From Aerosticca soli (lineage in GTDB: Bacteria > Pseudomonadota > Gammaproteobacteria > Xanthomonadales > Rhodanobacteraceae), in NCBI RefSeq assembly GCF_003967035.1, contig NZ_AP018560.1, positions 1,573,001-1,637,000 on the forward strand: a stretch of 64,000 nucleotides of DNA. The letters run 5' to 3'. A program made the translations under genes and the position numbers. This document shows positions 19,937 to 27,780 of the stretch, piece after piece. Numbering within the stretch: position 1 is the first letter of the stretch; each line of letters begins with the position of its first letter. The notes below the pieces were generated by a model. The model saw only the letters and a list, made by a program, of their open reading frames with translations. It searched no databases and had not been told where the DNA came from.

Positions 19937-21070
19937 TTAGAACCAGATACGGAAGCCGGCCACCCACTGCCGGTCGAAAAGCCCTTGGCCGTCCTCGCGC
20001 GCGAAGTCCGCGGTGCCGCCAAAGCGGCGCGTCCAGACCACGCCGACGTAGGGCGCGAATTGGCGATTGAACTCGTAGCGCAAGCGCAGGCCCAGAGAGG
20101 CATCGGACAGACCGCTGCCCAGGTGCCTGGCCGGGTCGGACTTGCCGTAGGCGTTGGCCTCGACCTCCGGTTGCAGGATCAGCCGCTGTGTGAAGAACAG
20201 CTCGTACTCGGCACGGACGCGAGCGGCCGTACGGCCGGAGGGACCCACATAGCCGGTTGCCTCCAGTTCGAACCAATAGGGCGCCAGGCCCTGGATGCCA
20301 AAGGCGGCCCACTGGCGATTCGGCCCTTCGCCGGCATCGGTGCGCACGCCCAGCTGGGTGCTCCAGAAGGTGGCGATGGTGTGGTTCCAGAACGCCTCGA
20401 TGCTTCCATCGTCGAGCTTGCCGCCGCTGCGTTCGCCTTCGGTGCGCAGCCAGAGCTTGTCGTAGTCGTTGCCATACCAGCCCTCGATCTCCCACTGCTG
20501 GCCGTTGCCGTCCTTGCCGTGGAAGGCCTCCAACTGGTCAACCAGCAGCATGGTGATGCGGGCGTTGTCGTCCATGGCCATGTCGATGCCGTTGGTGGGG
20601 CCGTAATCCACGCCCGCGGAATAGTCGGGGTCGCGGGCATCGGGCGGCGGATGGCCGCCTTGCATCGGGCCCATGGTCATGCCCTGCATCGAGCCGTGCT
20701 CCATGCCCGGCATGCTGTTCATCGAACTACTGGATGCCTGGGGTGGGGTCGATGAGCCATGGTCCATGCCCTGCATCGAATCATGGTCCATGCCCTGCAT
20801 TGAGCCGTGATCCACCCTGTGCATGCCGTCCATCGACCGGCTGGATGTCGAAGGCGGGGCGGGCTTGGGGTTGACGGGGGTGGCAGACGTCGGCGCCGTG
20901 GTGGATGCGGGCGCCGGCATGGCCATGCCGGGCATGGCTTCCATGTCCATGCTTGCACTGCTGCCGGCGGTGGCCGGCACATCCTGGGCATGCGCCGCAA
21001 GCGGTAGCAGCGCGCACAAGGCAGCAACCAGCGCCAGGCGCTGCAGTCGGAGGGAAAGAAAGAGGCTCAT
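19937..21070 (-). CDS. copB: copper resistance protein B, outer membrane
   Basis: The 377-residue CopB family protein has a signal peptide (SLRLQRLALVAALCALLPLAAHAQ) and then a ~150-residue Met/His-rich segment with repeats such as GSMQGMDHDSMQGMDHGS that can bind copper. The C-terminal CopB domain (~160-377, beginning near VDYGPTNGIDMAMDD) forms the outer-membrane beta-barrel and ends in Phe (WVAGFRIWF), as outer-membrane proteins do. It overlaps the copA stop by four bases (ATGA). The internal repeats make this region prone to length variation. Confidence 0.93.
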   Translation of the reverse strand: MSLFLSLRLQRLALVAALCALLPLAAHAQDVPATAGSSASMDMEAMPGMAMPAPASTTAPTSATPVNPKPAPPSTSSRSMDGMHRVDHGSMQGMDHDSMQGMDHGSSTPPQASSSSMNSMPGMEHGSMQGMTMGPMQGGHPPPDARDPDYSAGVDYGPTNGIDMAMDDNARITMLLVDQLEAFHGKDGNGQQWEIEGWYGNDYDKLWLRTEGERSGGKLDDGSIEAFWNHTIATFWSTQLGVRTDAGEGPNRQWAAFGIQGLAPYWFELEATGYVGPSGRTAARVRAEYELFFTQRLILQPEVEANAYGKSDPARHLGSGLSDASLGLRLRYEFNRQFAPYVGVVWTRRFGGTADFAREDGQGLFDRQWVAGFRIWF

Positions 21071-22878
21071 GACACCACCACCTCACGGAACATGCCCGCT
21101 TCCATGTGATAAAGCAGATGGCAGTGGTAGGCCCACCGCCCCGGGTTGTCGGCATTCACACGGTAGGTGATGCGCTGCGCCGGCTGCACGTTGATGGTGT
21201 GCTTGCGCGCCAGGAACTGTCCGTTCGGGTCCTCCAATTCGCTGAACATGCCGTGCAGGTGAATCGGGTGGTTCATCATCGTGTCGTTGACCAGCACGAT
21301 GCGCAGGCGCTCGCCGAAGTTGAAATGCACCGGCTTGGCCTCAGAGAACTTCTGTCCGTCGAAGGACCACATGAAGCGCTCCATGTTGCCGGTCAGATGC
21401 AGTTCGATCTCGCGCTGCGGCTCGCGTGGATCGATCGGTCCATCGAGCGAACGCAAATCCGCGTAGGTCAGCACGCGACGGCCGTTGTTGCGCAAACCGA
21501 TGCCGGGGTCATCAAGGTTGGTGCGCGGCATGTCCACGTGCATGTCCACCCCGGGGCCATACTCGGTGCGCGCGTGCCGGACCATGGGTTGACCGCCTGG
21601 CGTGAGGTTGCCCATGCCTTGCATGCCACCCATGTCCATCCCCGGCATGTTCATGCCCTGCATGCCACTCATGTCCATGCCTGGCGTGGCGCCGGCCGTA
21701 TGCCCACCGCCCTGGCCCATGCCGCCCATCGGCATGGCCCCCATCATGTCCTGCATGCTCAGCCACACCCGCGGGTCCATCGCCGGCACCTCGGCCTCCA
21801 TCCCCTCGCGTGGCGCGAGCGTGCCGCGGGCATAGCCAGTGCGGTCGATCGCCTGGGCGAAGAGGGTGTAGGCGCGCGCGTCCTGCGGTTCCACGATCAC
21901 GTCGTAGGTTTCGGCCACCGAGATGCGGAACTCATCGACCGACACGGGCGCGACGTCCTGGCCGTCGGCGGATATCACCGTCATCTTCAAGCCGGGGATG
22001 CGCACGTCGAACAGGGTCGAGGCCGAGCCGTTAATGAAGCGCAGGCGGATCTTTTCGCCGGGCTTGAAGATGCCGGTCCAGTTGCCCGCCGGCGCCGCGC
22101 CATTCATCAGATAGGTGTAGGTATAGCCACCGACGTCGGAGAGGTCGGTGGGGTTCATGCGCATCTGGTTCCACATCTTGCGCTTGGCCAGCGCCTGGCT
22201 CAGGCCTTTTTCGCGCACGTCGCGGAAGAAGTCCGGTACCGTCGGCTGGGTGAAATTGAAGTAATCGCTTTGCTTCTTGAGCTTGGCGAAGATGTGCTCA
22301 GGGTCCTCGTCGGTCCAGTCGTTGAGCATGACGACGTAATCGCGGTCGGTCGGATAGCGCTCGGGTCCGGCCGGCTCGATCACCAGCGGGCCGAACAGGC
22401 CGGTCTGCTCCTGGAAGCGCGAATGGGAGTGGTACCAGTAGGTGCCCGACTGGCGCACCTCGAAGCGGTAGACGAAGGTTTCGCCCGGGGCGATGCCGTC
22501 AAAGGCGATGCCGGGCACGCCATCCATCTGGAACGGCAAGAGGATGCCGTGCCAGTGGATCGAGGTCTGGCTGTGTAGCCGGTTGGTCACGCGCAGGGTC
22601 ACGGTGGTGCCTTCTTTCCAGCGCAGGATCGGGCCCGGCAAACTACCGTTGACGGTGATGGCCATGCGTGGTGCGCCGGTGTAGTTGACCGGGGTTTCGG
22701 CCACCTCGAGGTGGAAGTCGGTGCCGCTCAGTACGGTGGGCTGGCCGGGGCTGGTCAGCGCCCAGACCTTGCTGGGACGCAATAGGCCCAGGCCGGCGAC
22801 GGCGCCGCCCAGGGCCACGCCCTGGACAAAGCGACGCCGTGACAGATCGGCCGCCGAAGGCGGGGGAAACAGTTTCAT
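21067..22878 (-). CDS. copA: copper resistance protein A, multicopper oxidase
   Basis: The 603-residue periplasmic oxidase carries a Tat signal (LSRRRFVQGVALGG). Its three cupredoxin domains hold all four copper-binding blocks: HWHGILL, WYHSHSRFQEQ, HPIHLHGM and YHCHLLYHMEAGM. Between the second and third domains is a Met-rich insert (MSGMQGMNMPGMDMGGMQGM), as in CopA/PcoA. These enzymes oxidise Cu(I) to the less toxic Cu(II) and sequester copper. It is the second gene of the copL-copA-copB block. The ATG at 22878 is used. Confidence 0.95.
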   Translation of the reverse strand: MKLFPPPSAADLSRRRFVQGVALGGAVAGLGLLRPSKVWALTSPGQPTVLSGTDFHLEVAETPVNYTGAPRMAITVNGSLPGPILRWKEGTTVTLRVTNRLHSQTSIHWHGILLPFQMDGVPGIAFDGIAPGETFVYRFEVRQSGTYWYHSHSRFQEQTGLFGPLVIEPAGPERYPTDRDYVVMLNDWTDEDPEHIFAKLKKQSDYFNFTQPTVPDFFRDVREKGLSQALAKRKMWNQMRMNPTDLSDVGGYTYTYLMNGAAPAGNWTGIFKPGEKIRLRFINGSASTLFDVRIPGLKMTVISADGQDVAPVSVDEFRISVAETYDVIVEPQDARAYTLFAQAIDRTGYARGTLAPREGMEAEVPAMDPRVWLSMQDMMGAMPMGGMGQGGGHTAGATPGMDMSGMQGMNMPGMDMGGMQGMGNLTPGGQPMVRHARTEYGPGVDMHVDMPRTNLDDPGIGLRNNGRRVLTYADLRSLDGPIDPREPQREIELHLTGNMERFMWSFDGQKFSEAKPVHFNFGERLRIVLVNDTMMNHPIHLHGMFSELEDPNGQFLARKHTINVQPAQRITYRVNADNPGRWAYHCHLLYHMEAGMFREVVVS

Positions 22879-22898
22879 GGGTACTCTCCAGAATCACA

Positions 22899-22917
22899 GG
22901 CACCGTAGGATGGTGCC
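22899..22917. promoter_or_regulatory. inverted repeat between copL-like gene and copA
   Basis: GGCACC at 22899-22904 and GGTGCC at 22912-22917 form a perfect six-base inverted repeat with a seven-base spacer, 21 bases upstream of the copA start. It could be a leader hairpin or a protein site; there is no T-run, so an intrinsic terminator is unlikely. Confidence 0.35.
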
Positions 22918-22966
22918 GACAGGCGGTAACGCGAGCGCACGTAGGCGCTCGGCCCGGCTCAGCGGA

Positions 22967-23383
22967 TCAAGCGAAGGAGAGTCCGGCCGAAGGTGGCCGC
23001 AACGGAGGGGCCGTCGGGGCCGAAGGCGCGTGAACACGCCCCGGCGACGGGTAGACCGTGGTCGTCAACGCGCCCGGGAACCGGCCTGCCGGGGTCGGCG
23101 GCAGGGCACTGGCGCACATGCCGGCGCAAGCGCAGAGGTGGCCGGCCGGGGTACCGCAGCAGGGGGTGTGTGCCTCGCAGCAATCGTGCGAAGGCACGTG
23201 GTTCGACCCATGATGGATGGGTTCACCGACCGCCGCGGTCGCTGCGTGCATGGCATGCGTGGGTGTGCCTGCCATCCCGAACGGCGCGGCGGCCAGCGAG
23301 GTGACGACCAACATCAGCCACGCCAGCAGTCCCAGGGCACGAAGGCCACGGGAGCGTGCGAAGGGGCGTAGCGACGGGGTCAT
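22967..23383 (-). CDS. copL: CopL-family metal-binding regulatory protein
   Basis: The 138-residue protein has an N-terminal hydrophobic export signal (ALGLLAWLMLVVTSLAAAPFG) followed by a Cys/His-rich centre: HHGSNHVPSHDCCEAHTPCC and HLCACAGMCAS. In Xanthomonas the gene directly upstream of copAB encodes CopL, a Cys/His-rich protein needed for copper-induced expression. Position and composition agree, although sequence similarity outside the Cys/His cluster is weak, so the symbol is by context. The ATG at 23383 starts just before the signal; another in-frame ATG at 23437 lacks a better ribosome site. Confidence 0.65.
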   Translation of the reverse strand: MTPSLRPFARSRGLRALGLLAWLMLVVTSLAAAPFGMAGTPTHAMHAATAAVGEPIHHGSNHVPSHDCCEAHTPCCGTPAGHLCACAGMCASALPPTPAGRFPGALTTTVYPSPGRVHAPSAPTAPPLRPPSAGLSFA

Positions 23384-23442
23384 GGACTGGAGGGTACCCG
23401 CGTGGACCTGCCCCCTCAACCCTGGAGGCAGGTCCATGCGGT

Positions 23443-23793
23443 TTAGGGCTTGCTGTAGCCCATGTGCAAGGTGATCTTGTCGCCGGCCTTGAGGTTGGTC
23501 ACCGCGGAGGCCGGGAAGTGCACCTTGAGCATCATGCCTTCGGCGTTGACGTCCACCACGCCGGTCTGGGTATCAACCGAGCTGACGGTAACCGGCATCG
23601 CATGCATGCCCATCATGTTCTTCATGTGCATGCCGCTCATGCCTTGACCCGAATGCATGGCGCCCATCGTGTCAGGGTTGTGAGCGCTATCGGTCGGCAC
23701 GGTGTTCTGCGCGAGCGCCATGCCGCTGTCTGCCAGCATGAAGAGTGCGGCGCTGAGTACCGCTGCGAACGGCTTGTGCGTGAGTTTTTTCAT
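23443..23793 (-). CDS. small periplasmic Met-rich copper-binding protein
   Basis: The 116-residue product has a signal peptide (KPFAAVLSAALFMLADSGMALAQ), a Met/His-rich stretch (MHSGQGMSGMHMKNMMGMHAM) and a compact C-terminal beta domain (VTVSSVDTQTGVVDVNAEG to LKAGDKITLHMGYSKP). The C-terminal domain resembles CusF-like OB-fold copper chaperones. The start has an excellent Shine-Dalgarno (AGGAGG). It is the first gene of the minus-strand copper cluster and faces the plus-strand small genes across about 130 bases. Confidence 0.72.
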   Translation of the reverse strand: MKKLTHKPFAAVLSAALFMLADSGMALAQNTVPTDSAHNPDTMGAMHSGQGMSGMHMKNMMGMHAMPVTVSSVDTQTGVVDVNAEGMMLKVHFPASAVTNLKAGDKITLHMGYSKP

Positions 23794-23924
23794 GACTGCC
23801 TCCTGTGCTGGGGATCAGCGCGAGTTTGCGCTCGGCGCCGTGTAGGCTGATTGAATTTCGCGGCCAGCATATAACCGGCCACCAGGGGCCTCAAGGGCCG
23901 GCGTGATGAGATCGAGGAGGGTAG

Positions 23925-24135
23925 ATGGAGCGCGATGAGGTCCGGCCCGGGATGCGGGTTCAAATCGGTCAACAAGACCAAGTACGGCACGGACCGGTGG
24001 CTGGCGCCAGCCGAAGTGCTCAGCGTGGTTCATCCCGATAGCGGCGCGGCCCATATCCGCATCATGTTTCTCGACGGCGCGGCCGACGTCTACCACAGCG
24101 TCATCCCGACGACCTGGATTACGAGTAAGGAGTGA
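23925..24135 (+). pseudogene. small conserved mobile-element protein with an apparent one-base frameshift
   Basis: An ATG at 23925 sits behind a strong GAGGAGGG and reads MERDEVRPGMRVQI. It then shifts frame and stops early. The neighbouring frame continues as NKTKYGTDRWLAPAEVLSV and runs to a stop at 24135. Removing one G from the GG at 23967-23968 joins the two parts into one smooth frame of about 69 codons. Either this copy is broken or the base is a sequencing error. I do not know the function. It is followed four bases later by the ParD-like gene. Confidence 0.6.
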
Positions 24136-24139
24136 ACCC

Positions 24140-24415
24140 ATGCCACCCATGCATCTGCCCGTGGGGCAACTGAACGCCGAACTGCTACGAGCAGTGGAAG
24201 CCGTGTTGGACGAGGGCGAGGGCCTGACGACTTTTATCGAGACCTCGGTGCGTGTCCAGGTCGACCGCCGCCAGCGGCGACGCGACTTCGTGGCCAAGGG
24301 ATTGGCGGCCGCCGAAACTGCCAAGCGCACCGGCCGCTACACGGACGCCGCCCAGGTTGTCGCGCGGCTCGAAGGCATCCTCGACCAGGCTTCCAAGAGG
24401 GCGGGAAACCCGTGA
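24140..24415 (+). CDS. ParD/YlcI-like small protein, possible antitoxin
   Basis: The 91-residue protein has a ribbon-helix-helix-compatible core (LTTFIETSVRVQVDRRQRRRDFVAKGLAAAETAKRTG, quoted here in pieces: LTTFIETSVRVQVD and RRDFVAKGLAAAE). This is the pattern of ParD-like antitoxins and YlcI/YnfO-family proteins. No ParE-type toxin follows; the next gene is SseB-like and overlaps by four bases (GTGA). The pair is probably cargo of the element that delivered the right side of the copper island. Confidence 0.5.
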   Translation: MPPMHLPVGQLNAELLRAVEAVLDEGEGLTTFIETSVRVQVDRRQRRRDFVAKGLAAAETAKRTGRYTDAAQVVARLEGILDQASKRAGNP

Positions 24416-24666
24416 CGTCCACCCAGCAGTTGCGACAACTTCTCGAGGCCGCCAAAAACGACGTCCGCGCCGAGGATGCCTTCCTCGCTGGGCTGCTCGC
24501 CGCAACCGCCTACGCACACGTGCCTCGCACACCTCCGCCGGCTGGACGCATGCAATTCGTGCAGTTCGTGCGTCCGGATAACGGCCAGACAGTACTGCCT
24601 TTCTTCAGCGATCAGACCAAGGCCCAGTTTGCCGTATTGATGGGGCGTACCCTTCTACCCGGTTGA
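24412..24666 (+). CDS. SseB-like N-terminal domain protein, possibly truncated
   Basis: The GTG at 24412 overlaps the previous stop. The 84-residue product contains the SseB N-terminal pattern: an Ala/Leu-rich helix, then VRPDNGQTVLPFFSDQTKAQFAV. Family members usually continue for 40 or more further residues. Here the frame ends at 24666, directly beside the tRNA-like fragment that begins at about 24671. The C-terminus may therefore have been lost in a recombination at that site. The function is unknown. Confidence 0.55.
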   Translation: MTSTQQLRQLLEAAKNDVRAEDAFLAGLLAATAYAHVPRTPPPAGRMQFVQFVRPDNGQTVLPFFSDQTKAQFAVLMGRTLLPG

Positions 24667-24670
24667 GGCA

Positions 24671-24719
24671 GCGGCCAGATAAGCCGCTCACGCAGGTTCG
24701 AATCCTGCCGGGGGCACCA
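24671..24719 (+). pseudogene. 3' half of a tRNA (anticodon arm, T arm, acceptor, CCA), attachment-site remnant
   Basis: Bases 24671-24687 form a five-pair stem (GCGGC/GCCGC) around a seven-base loop. A short variable region, a perfect T arm (24692-24708, GCAGG-TTCGAAT-CCTGC), an acceptor strand CGGGGGC, discriminator A and CCA follow. No D arm or matching 5' acceptor strand (GCCCCCG) lies upstream; instead the SseB-like gene ends there. Position 33 of the loop is A, not T, so this is not a working tRNA. Such 3' halves are what integrases leave at tRNA attachment sites. The original isotype cannot be told. Confidence 0.65.
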
Positions 24720-24872
24720 CTACCTCCACGTTGTTGAGTAGCCGACGGCTGCTTACGAGCGCGGTTGCCGCTTTCGGCTCCCGGGCCGGAAAGGGTTTCC
24801 TTCGAATCGGACATCAGCTACGCGAGGAGGACCACGCAATTTCGGCACACTGGAAGTCGCTAATTCCTTTGC

Positions 24873-24889
24873 TGCAACAATATGTTGCA
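24873..24889. repeat. short palindrome near the right island junction
   Basis: TGCAACA at 24873-24879 and TGTTGCA at 24883-24889 form a perfect inverted repeat with a three-base centre, about 40 bases left of the point where EamA homology resumes. The surrounding 60 bases are clearly AT-richer than the flanks. It may be an operator or a recombination site; no function is shown. Confidence 0.35.
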
Positions 24890-24906
24890 CAATTTTTGGC
24901 CGCTTA

Positions 24907-25158
24907 TTGCAGCTTCCCTGTCACCGGGCCTATCTGGCCGTGTTCGGCTCGCTGATTACCTTCAGCGCGTATCTCTACGTGCTCAAGCACGCGCGGCCGG
25001 CGCTGGCCACCAGCTATGCCTACGTCAACCCGCCGGTGGCGGTGCTGGTCGGCGTGCTCTTCGCGGGCGAGCACGTCGGCGTGCATGAACTGGCCGGCAT
25101 GGCGGTGATCCTGCTCGGCGTGGGGGTGATCACGCTATCCCGGCGGCGCGGGCGTTAG
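24907..25158 (+). pseudogene. EamA (YedA-type) exporter, 3' part
   Basis: The EamA C-terminus begins at AYLAVFGSLITFSAYLYVL (about 24928) and ends VILLGVGVITLSRRRGR at 25158. It holds the last two to three helices of the second EamA repeat, including the NPPVAVLVG and GEHVG motifs. The 5' part is at 17953-18360. The residues before AYLAVFG come from the island. It cannot make a working transporter alone. Confidence 0.85.
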
Positions 25159-25346
25159 CCGGTGCGGCTACCGCATCCGGTTCCCTTCCGAATGGGTGCG
25201 GGCTGTCTTGTCTTGATGTCACGCATGCGGTGCAACCCGGCGGGCCTGCGTACGCGATGGCGACTGCCGTTCGACCTTGGTCCGACTTGCCGCCGCCCAC
25301 GGGCGTTGCCACCATGCCCGGGACCGCATCACGGGGGATCGCAGCC

Positions 25347-26768
25347 ATGCAAGAGCAGACGGCGAAGGAAGGTGTGCTGGCCCGCGCGGCCTTGCGCTGC
25401 GCGGCCTGGTCGGAGCGCTGGTTCCCGGACGCCTGGGTGTTCGCCGCGCTCGGTGTGGTGATCGTGGCGATCGCCGCGCTGGCCTTCGGCGCCACGCCCA
25501 GGGTCGCCGTCGGCGCCTTCGGTGACGGTTTCTGGAGCCTGATCCCCTTCACCATGCAGATGACCTTCGTGGTGATCGGCGGCTATGTCGTCGCCACCGC
25601 GCCGGTGGTGGCGCGCTTCATCGAACGGCTGGCGAAGCTGCCGCGCACCGGACGCGGCGCGGTGTGCTACGTGGCGTTGATCAGCATGCTCGCCTCGCTG
25701 TTGTCCTGGGGTTTCTCGCTGGTGTTCGGTGGCTTGCTGGTGCGCGCGCTGGCGCGGCGCACGGATCTGCGCATGGACTACCGCGCCGCCGCCGCGGCGG
25801 CCTATCTCGGCCTCGGCGCGGTCTGGGCGATGGGGCTGTCCTCATCCGCCGCGCAGCTGCAGGCCAACCCCAAGAGCATGCCGCCGGGCCTTTTGGCCAT
25901 CACCGGCGTGTTGCCCTTCACCGAGACGATCTTCCTGTGGCAGTCGATCGTGCTCACCGCCGTGCTCATCGCGGTTTCCCTGCTGGTGTGCTGGCTTACC
26001 GCGCCACGCGATGCCAACGCCCGCACCGCGCAGGATTTCGGCATCGCGCCGGACCTTTCCGTGCCCGCGCTGCCGCCACGCGCCCGCCCCGGCGAATGGC
26101 TGGAATACAGCCCGCTCCTGTCGGTGCTGATCGGCATCCTGGGCCTGGGCTGGCTCGGCTGGCAGTTCGCCAGCAAGCCGGCGACCACCGTGGTGGCCGA
26201 CCTCAACACCTACAACTTCCTGTTCCTGACGCTGGGGCTGCTGCTGCACTGGCGACCGCGCAGCTTCCTCGACGCGGTGACGCGCGCGGTGCCGTCCACC
26301 GCCGGCGTGCTGATCCAGTTTCCGCTCTACGGCGGCATCGCCGCGCTGCTCACGCATGCACCGGGCAGCGACGGCCAGACCCTGGCGCATCATCTGTCGC
26401 AGCTGTTCGTGCGCGTGGCCTCACCCGAGAGCTTCCCCGCGGTGATCGGCGCCTATTCGGCCATCCTGGGTTTCTTCGTGCCCTCCGGCGGCGGCAAGTG
26501 GCTGGTCGAGGCGCCCTACGTGATGCAGGCGGCCAACGACCTGCACGTGCATCTGGGCTGGGCGGTGCAGGTGTACAACGCCGCCGAGGCGCTGCCCAAC
26601 CTCATCAACCCGTTCTGGATGCTGCCGCTGCTCGGCGTGCTGGGGCTCAAGGCGCGCGACGTGGTCGGCTACACCTTCCCGCAGTTCCTGATCCACGTAC
26701 CGCTGGTGCTCGGGCTGCTGTGGCTGCTCGGCCTCACCCTGCCCTACGTGCCGCCGGTGATGCCGTAG
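25347..26768 (+). CDS. atoE: short-chain fatty acid transporter, AtoE family
   Basis: The 473-residue membrane protein has about eleven hydrophobic segments and matches the AtoE/TIGR00366 family: ERWFPDAWVFAALGVVIV at the start, SLLSWGFSLVFGGLL, FPLYGGIAALLTHAPGS and GFFVPSGGGKWLVEAP. These proteins take up short-chain fatty acids such as acetoacetate or butyrate. No ato catabolic genes are adjacent. The frame is open to 25230, but the ATG at 25347 starts at the family N-terminus with a G-rich Shine-Dalgarno at 25333-25338. Confidence 0.88.
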   Translation: MQEQTAKEGVLARAALRCAAWSERWFPDAWVFAALGVVIVAIAALAFGATPRVAVGAFGDGFWSLIPFTMQMTFVVIGGYVVATAPVVARFIERLAKLPRTGRGAVCYVALISMLASLLSWGFSLVFGGLLVRALARRTDLRMDYRAAAAAAYLGLGAVWAMGLSSSAAQLQANPKSMPPGLLAITGVLPFTETIFLWQSIVLTAVLIAVSLLVCWLTAPRDANARTAQDFGIAPDLSVPALPPRARPGEWLEYSPLLSVLIGILGLGWLGWQFASKPATTVVADLNTYNFLFLTLGLLLHWRPRSFLDAVTRAVPSTAGVLIQFPLYGGIAALLTHAPGSDGQTLAHHLSQLFVRVASPESFPAVIGAYSAILGFFVPSGGGKWLVEAPYVMQAANDLHVHLGWAVQVYNAAEALPNLINPFWMLPLLGVLGLKARDVVGYTFPQFLIHVPLVLGLLWLLGLTLPYVPPVMP

Positions 26769-27601
26769 TCGGTGACTTCTACCCGAGCGCTGGGTCGATC
26801 ATTGCTTGGCCATCCGCGAGGCACGGGTGTGATGGGTCGAGCGGACACTGCCCACACTGCTCTTGCGCTGGCCGCCCGTGCTGCGACTTGACCGGCAGCA
26901 AGACGCCACAAGCCACCCATTTCAGCAGCCGTGTTGTACAGATTATGGGCCAGGATCGGCATCAGCAGGCTGCCCGTGCTCAAGCGTATCCAGGCGAAAA
27001 ACATCCCCATCGCGAAATGGAATGCGAACGGTCCCGGCGGACAAATGATCCGCTTACCGTGGAAATCCAGATCATGGATGCAGGCAAAGGCGACACTGGT
27101 GACCAACGCCGCCAGCCACATGGCCCGGGCGTCATTTCCATATATGCGCAACAGAAGCGCCAGCAGGATGCCTCGATAGGTCAGTTCCTCGGCAATCCCG
27201 GGCATGGTCAATTGGTACCCGAAGGATTCCGCTCCGACCTGCAAATCGGGCGCGAACATCACTGCGAAGACCATCAGTCCCAGCAGTACCCACAAGTACG
27301 CGCCCCGCCAACGAATCGGCATGCAAAAACCGACCTCTGCCCGTTGCAGGGGGCCGAATGTCACGAATAGAACCGCCGCGATAGAACACGCTCCCTTGCC
27401 AAGCCAGTTGTAGGAAAGACCCAGCACCGCATTGAGCTGCAAACCGCCCATGGTGACGAGCGTGTCGAACAGCATGTAAGCACCAAACCATGCGAGGCCG
27501 ACCCAGTGCCGTGATCGCCGCGATGCGGCACATCCCGCTATACCAGCGCATACAGAAGCAGTTACGGTCCATAACAGGCAACGCAAAATCCAATGCGGCA
27601 C
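26744..27601 (-). CDS. CPBP-family intramembrane metalloprotease
   Basis: The 285-residue protein has about seven hydrophobic segments and the three CPBP (Abi, PF02517) motifs: EELTYRG near residue 137, FACIHD near 172 and HNLYN near 218. These form the active site of Rce1-like intramembrane proteases. The start is GTG at 27601 behind GGAGGTG. The last ~55 residues are Arg/Ala-rich, unlike the family, and the stop overlaps the atoE 3' end by 25 bases. The natural C-terminus may have been altered. The gene originally lay directly downstream of guaA. Confidence 0.8.
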   Translation of the reverse strand: MPHWILRCLLWTVTASVCAGIAGCAASRRSRHWVGLAWFGAYMLFDTLVTMGGLQLNAVLGLSYNWLGKGACSIAAVLFVTFGPLQRAEVGFCMPIRWRGAYLWVLLGLMVFAVMFAPDLQVGAESFGYQLTMPGIAEELTYRGILLALLLRIYGNDARAMWLAALVTSVAFACIHDLDFHGKRIICPPGPFAFHFAMGMFFAWIRLSTGSLLMPILAHNLYNTAAEMGGLWRLAAGQVAARAASARAVWAVSARPITPVPRGWPSNDRPSARVEVTDYGITGGT

Positions 27602-27639
27602 GTAGCACCTCCCGCTTCCGAACTGCCGTCACTACCGTA

Positions 27640-27662
27640 AAAAAAGCCCGCACTATGCGGGC
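27640..27662 (-). terminator. intrinsic terminator, presumed original guaA terminator
   Basis: On the minus strand a seven-pair stem (GCCCGCA/TGCGGGC, 27646-27662, loop CTA) is followed by a run of six T. It lies 42 bases beyond the left copy of the guaA 3' end (27705-27720). This is where a guaA terminator would be if the 2.7 kb island were absent. It is now cut off from guaA by the island and can end AbiE transcription instead. Confidence 0.8.
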
Positions 27663-27704
27663 CTAGAGGTATTTGGCGTTATTGAAGCTGTCTACCGAGA
27701 CCAA

Positions 27705-27720
27705 TCACTCCCACTCGATC
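27705..27720. repeat. left attachment-site repeat of the guaA island
   Basis: These 16 bases repeat the last codons of guaA (reading Ile-Glu-Trp-Glu-stop on the minus strand with the two bases before). They match 30422-30437 exactly, and the next bases differ. Confidence 0.85.
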
Positions 27721-27780
27721 ATCAACGAGTCGCGCAAGTCCGCATGATTAAAGGGATTGGCTTTGATCGACATGGGCCTT

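Larger units (their letters stand above)
18361..24925. mobile_element. copper-resistance genomic island inserted in an EamA gene
   Basis: The island is bounded on both sides by the split EamA gene; the boundaries are approximate to about 20 bases. It contains, all on the minus strand, a small Met-rich protein, a CopL-like protein, CopA, CopB, a cytochrome c fusion and a DUF411 protein. On the plus strand it holds three small genes of mobile-element type and a tRNA 3' half. No transposase or integrase remains and I see no clear terminal inverted repeats. This suggests an old insertion, or exchange by recombination, that has lost its mobility genes. Confidence 0.7.

Noticed and set aside
20690-20830. 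Possible CRISPR or tandem repeat in copB
   Set aside because: The repeats are in frame and encode the Met/His-rich MQGMDH units expected for copper binding.
24605-24814. A 69-codon minus-strand frame containing GRIRTC
   Set aside because: This peptide is the well-known false translation of a tRNA T arm read backwards and confirms the tRNA fragment instead.
26744-26900. Frameshift in the C-terminal tail of the CPBP gene
   Set aside because: The tail is unlike the family, but no alternative frame restores a better ending, so I note it only as odd.
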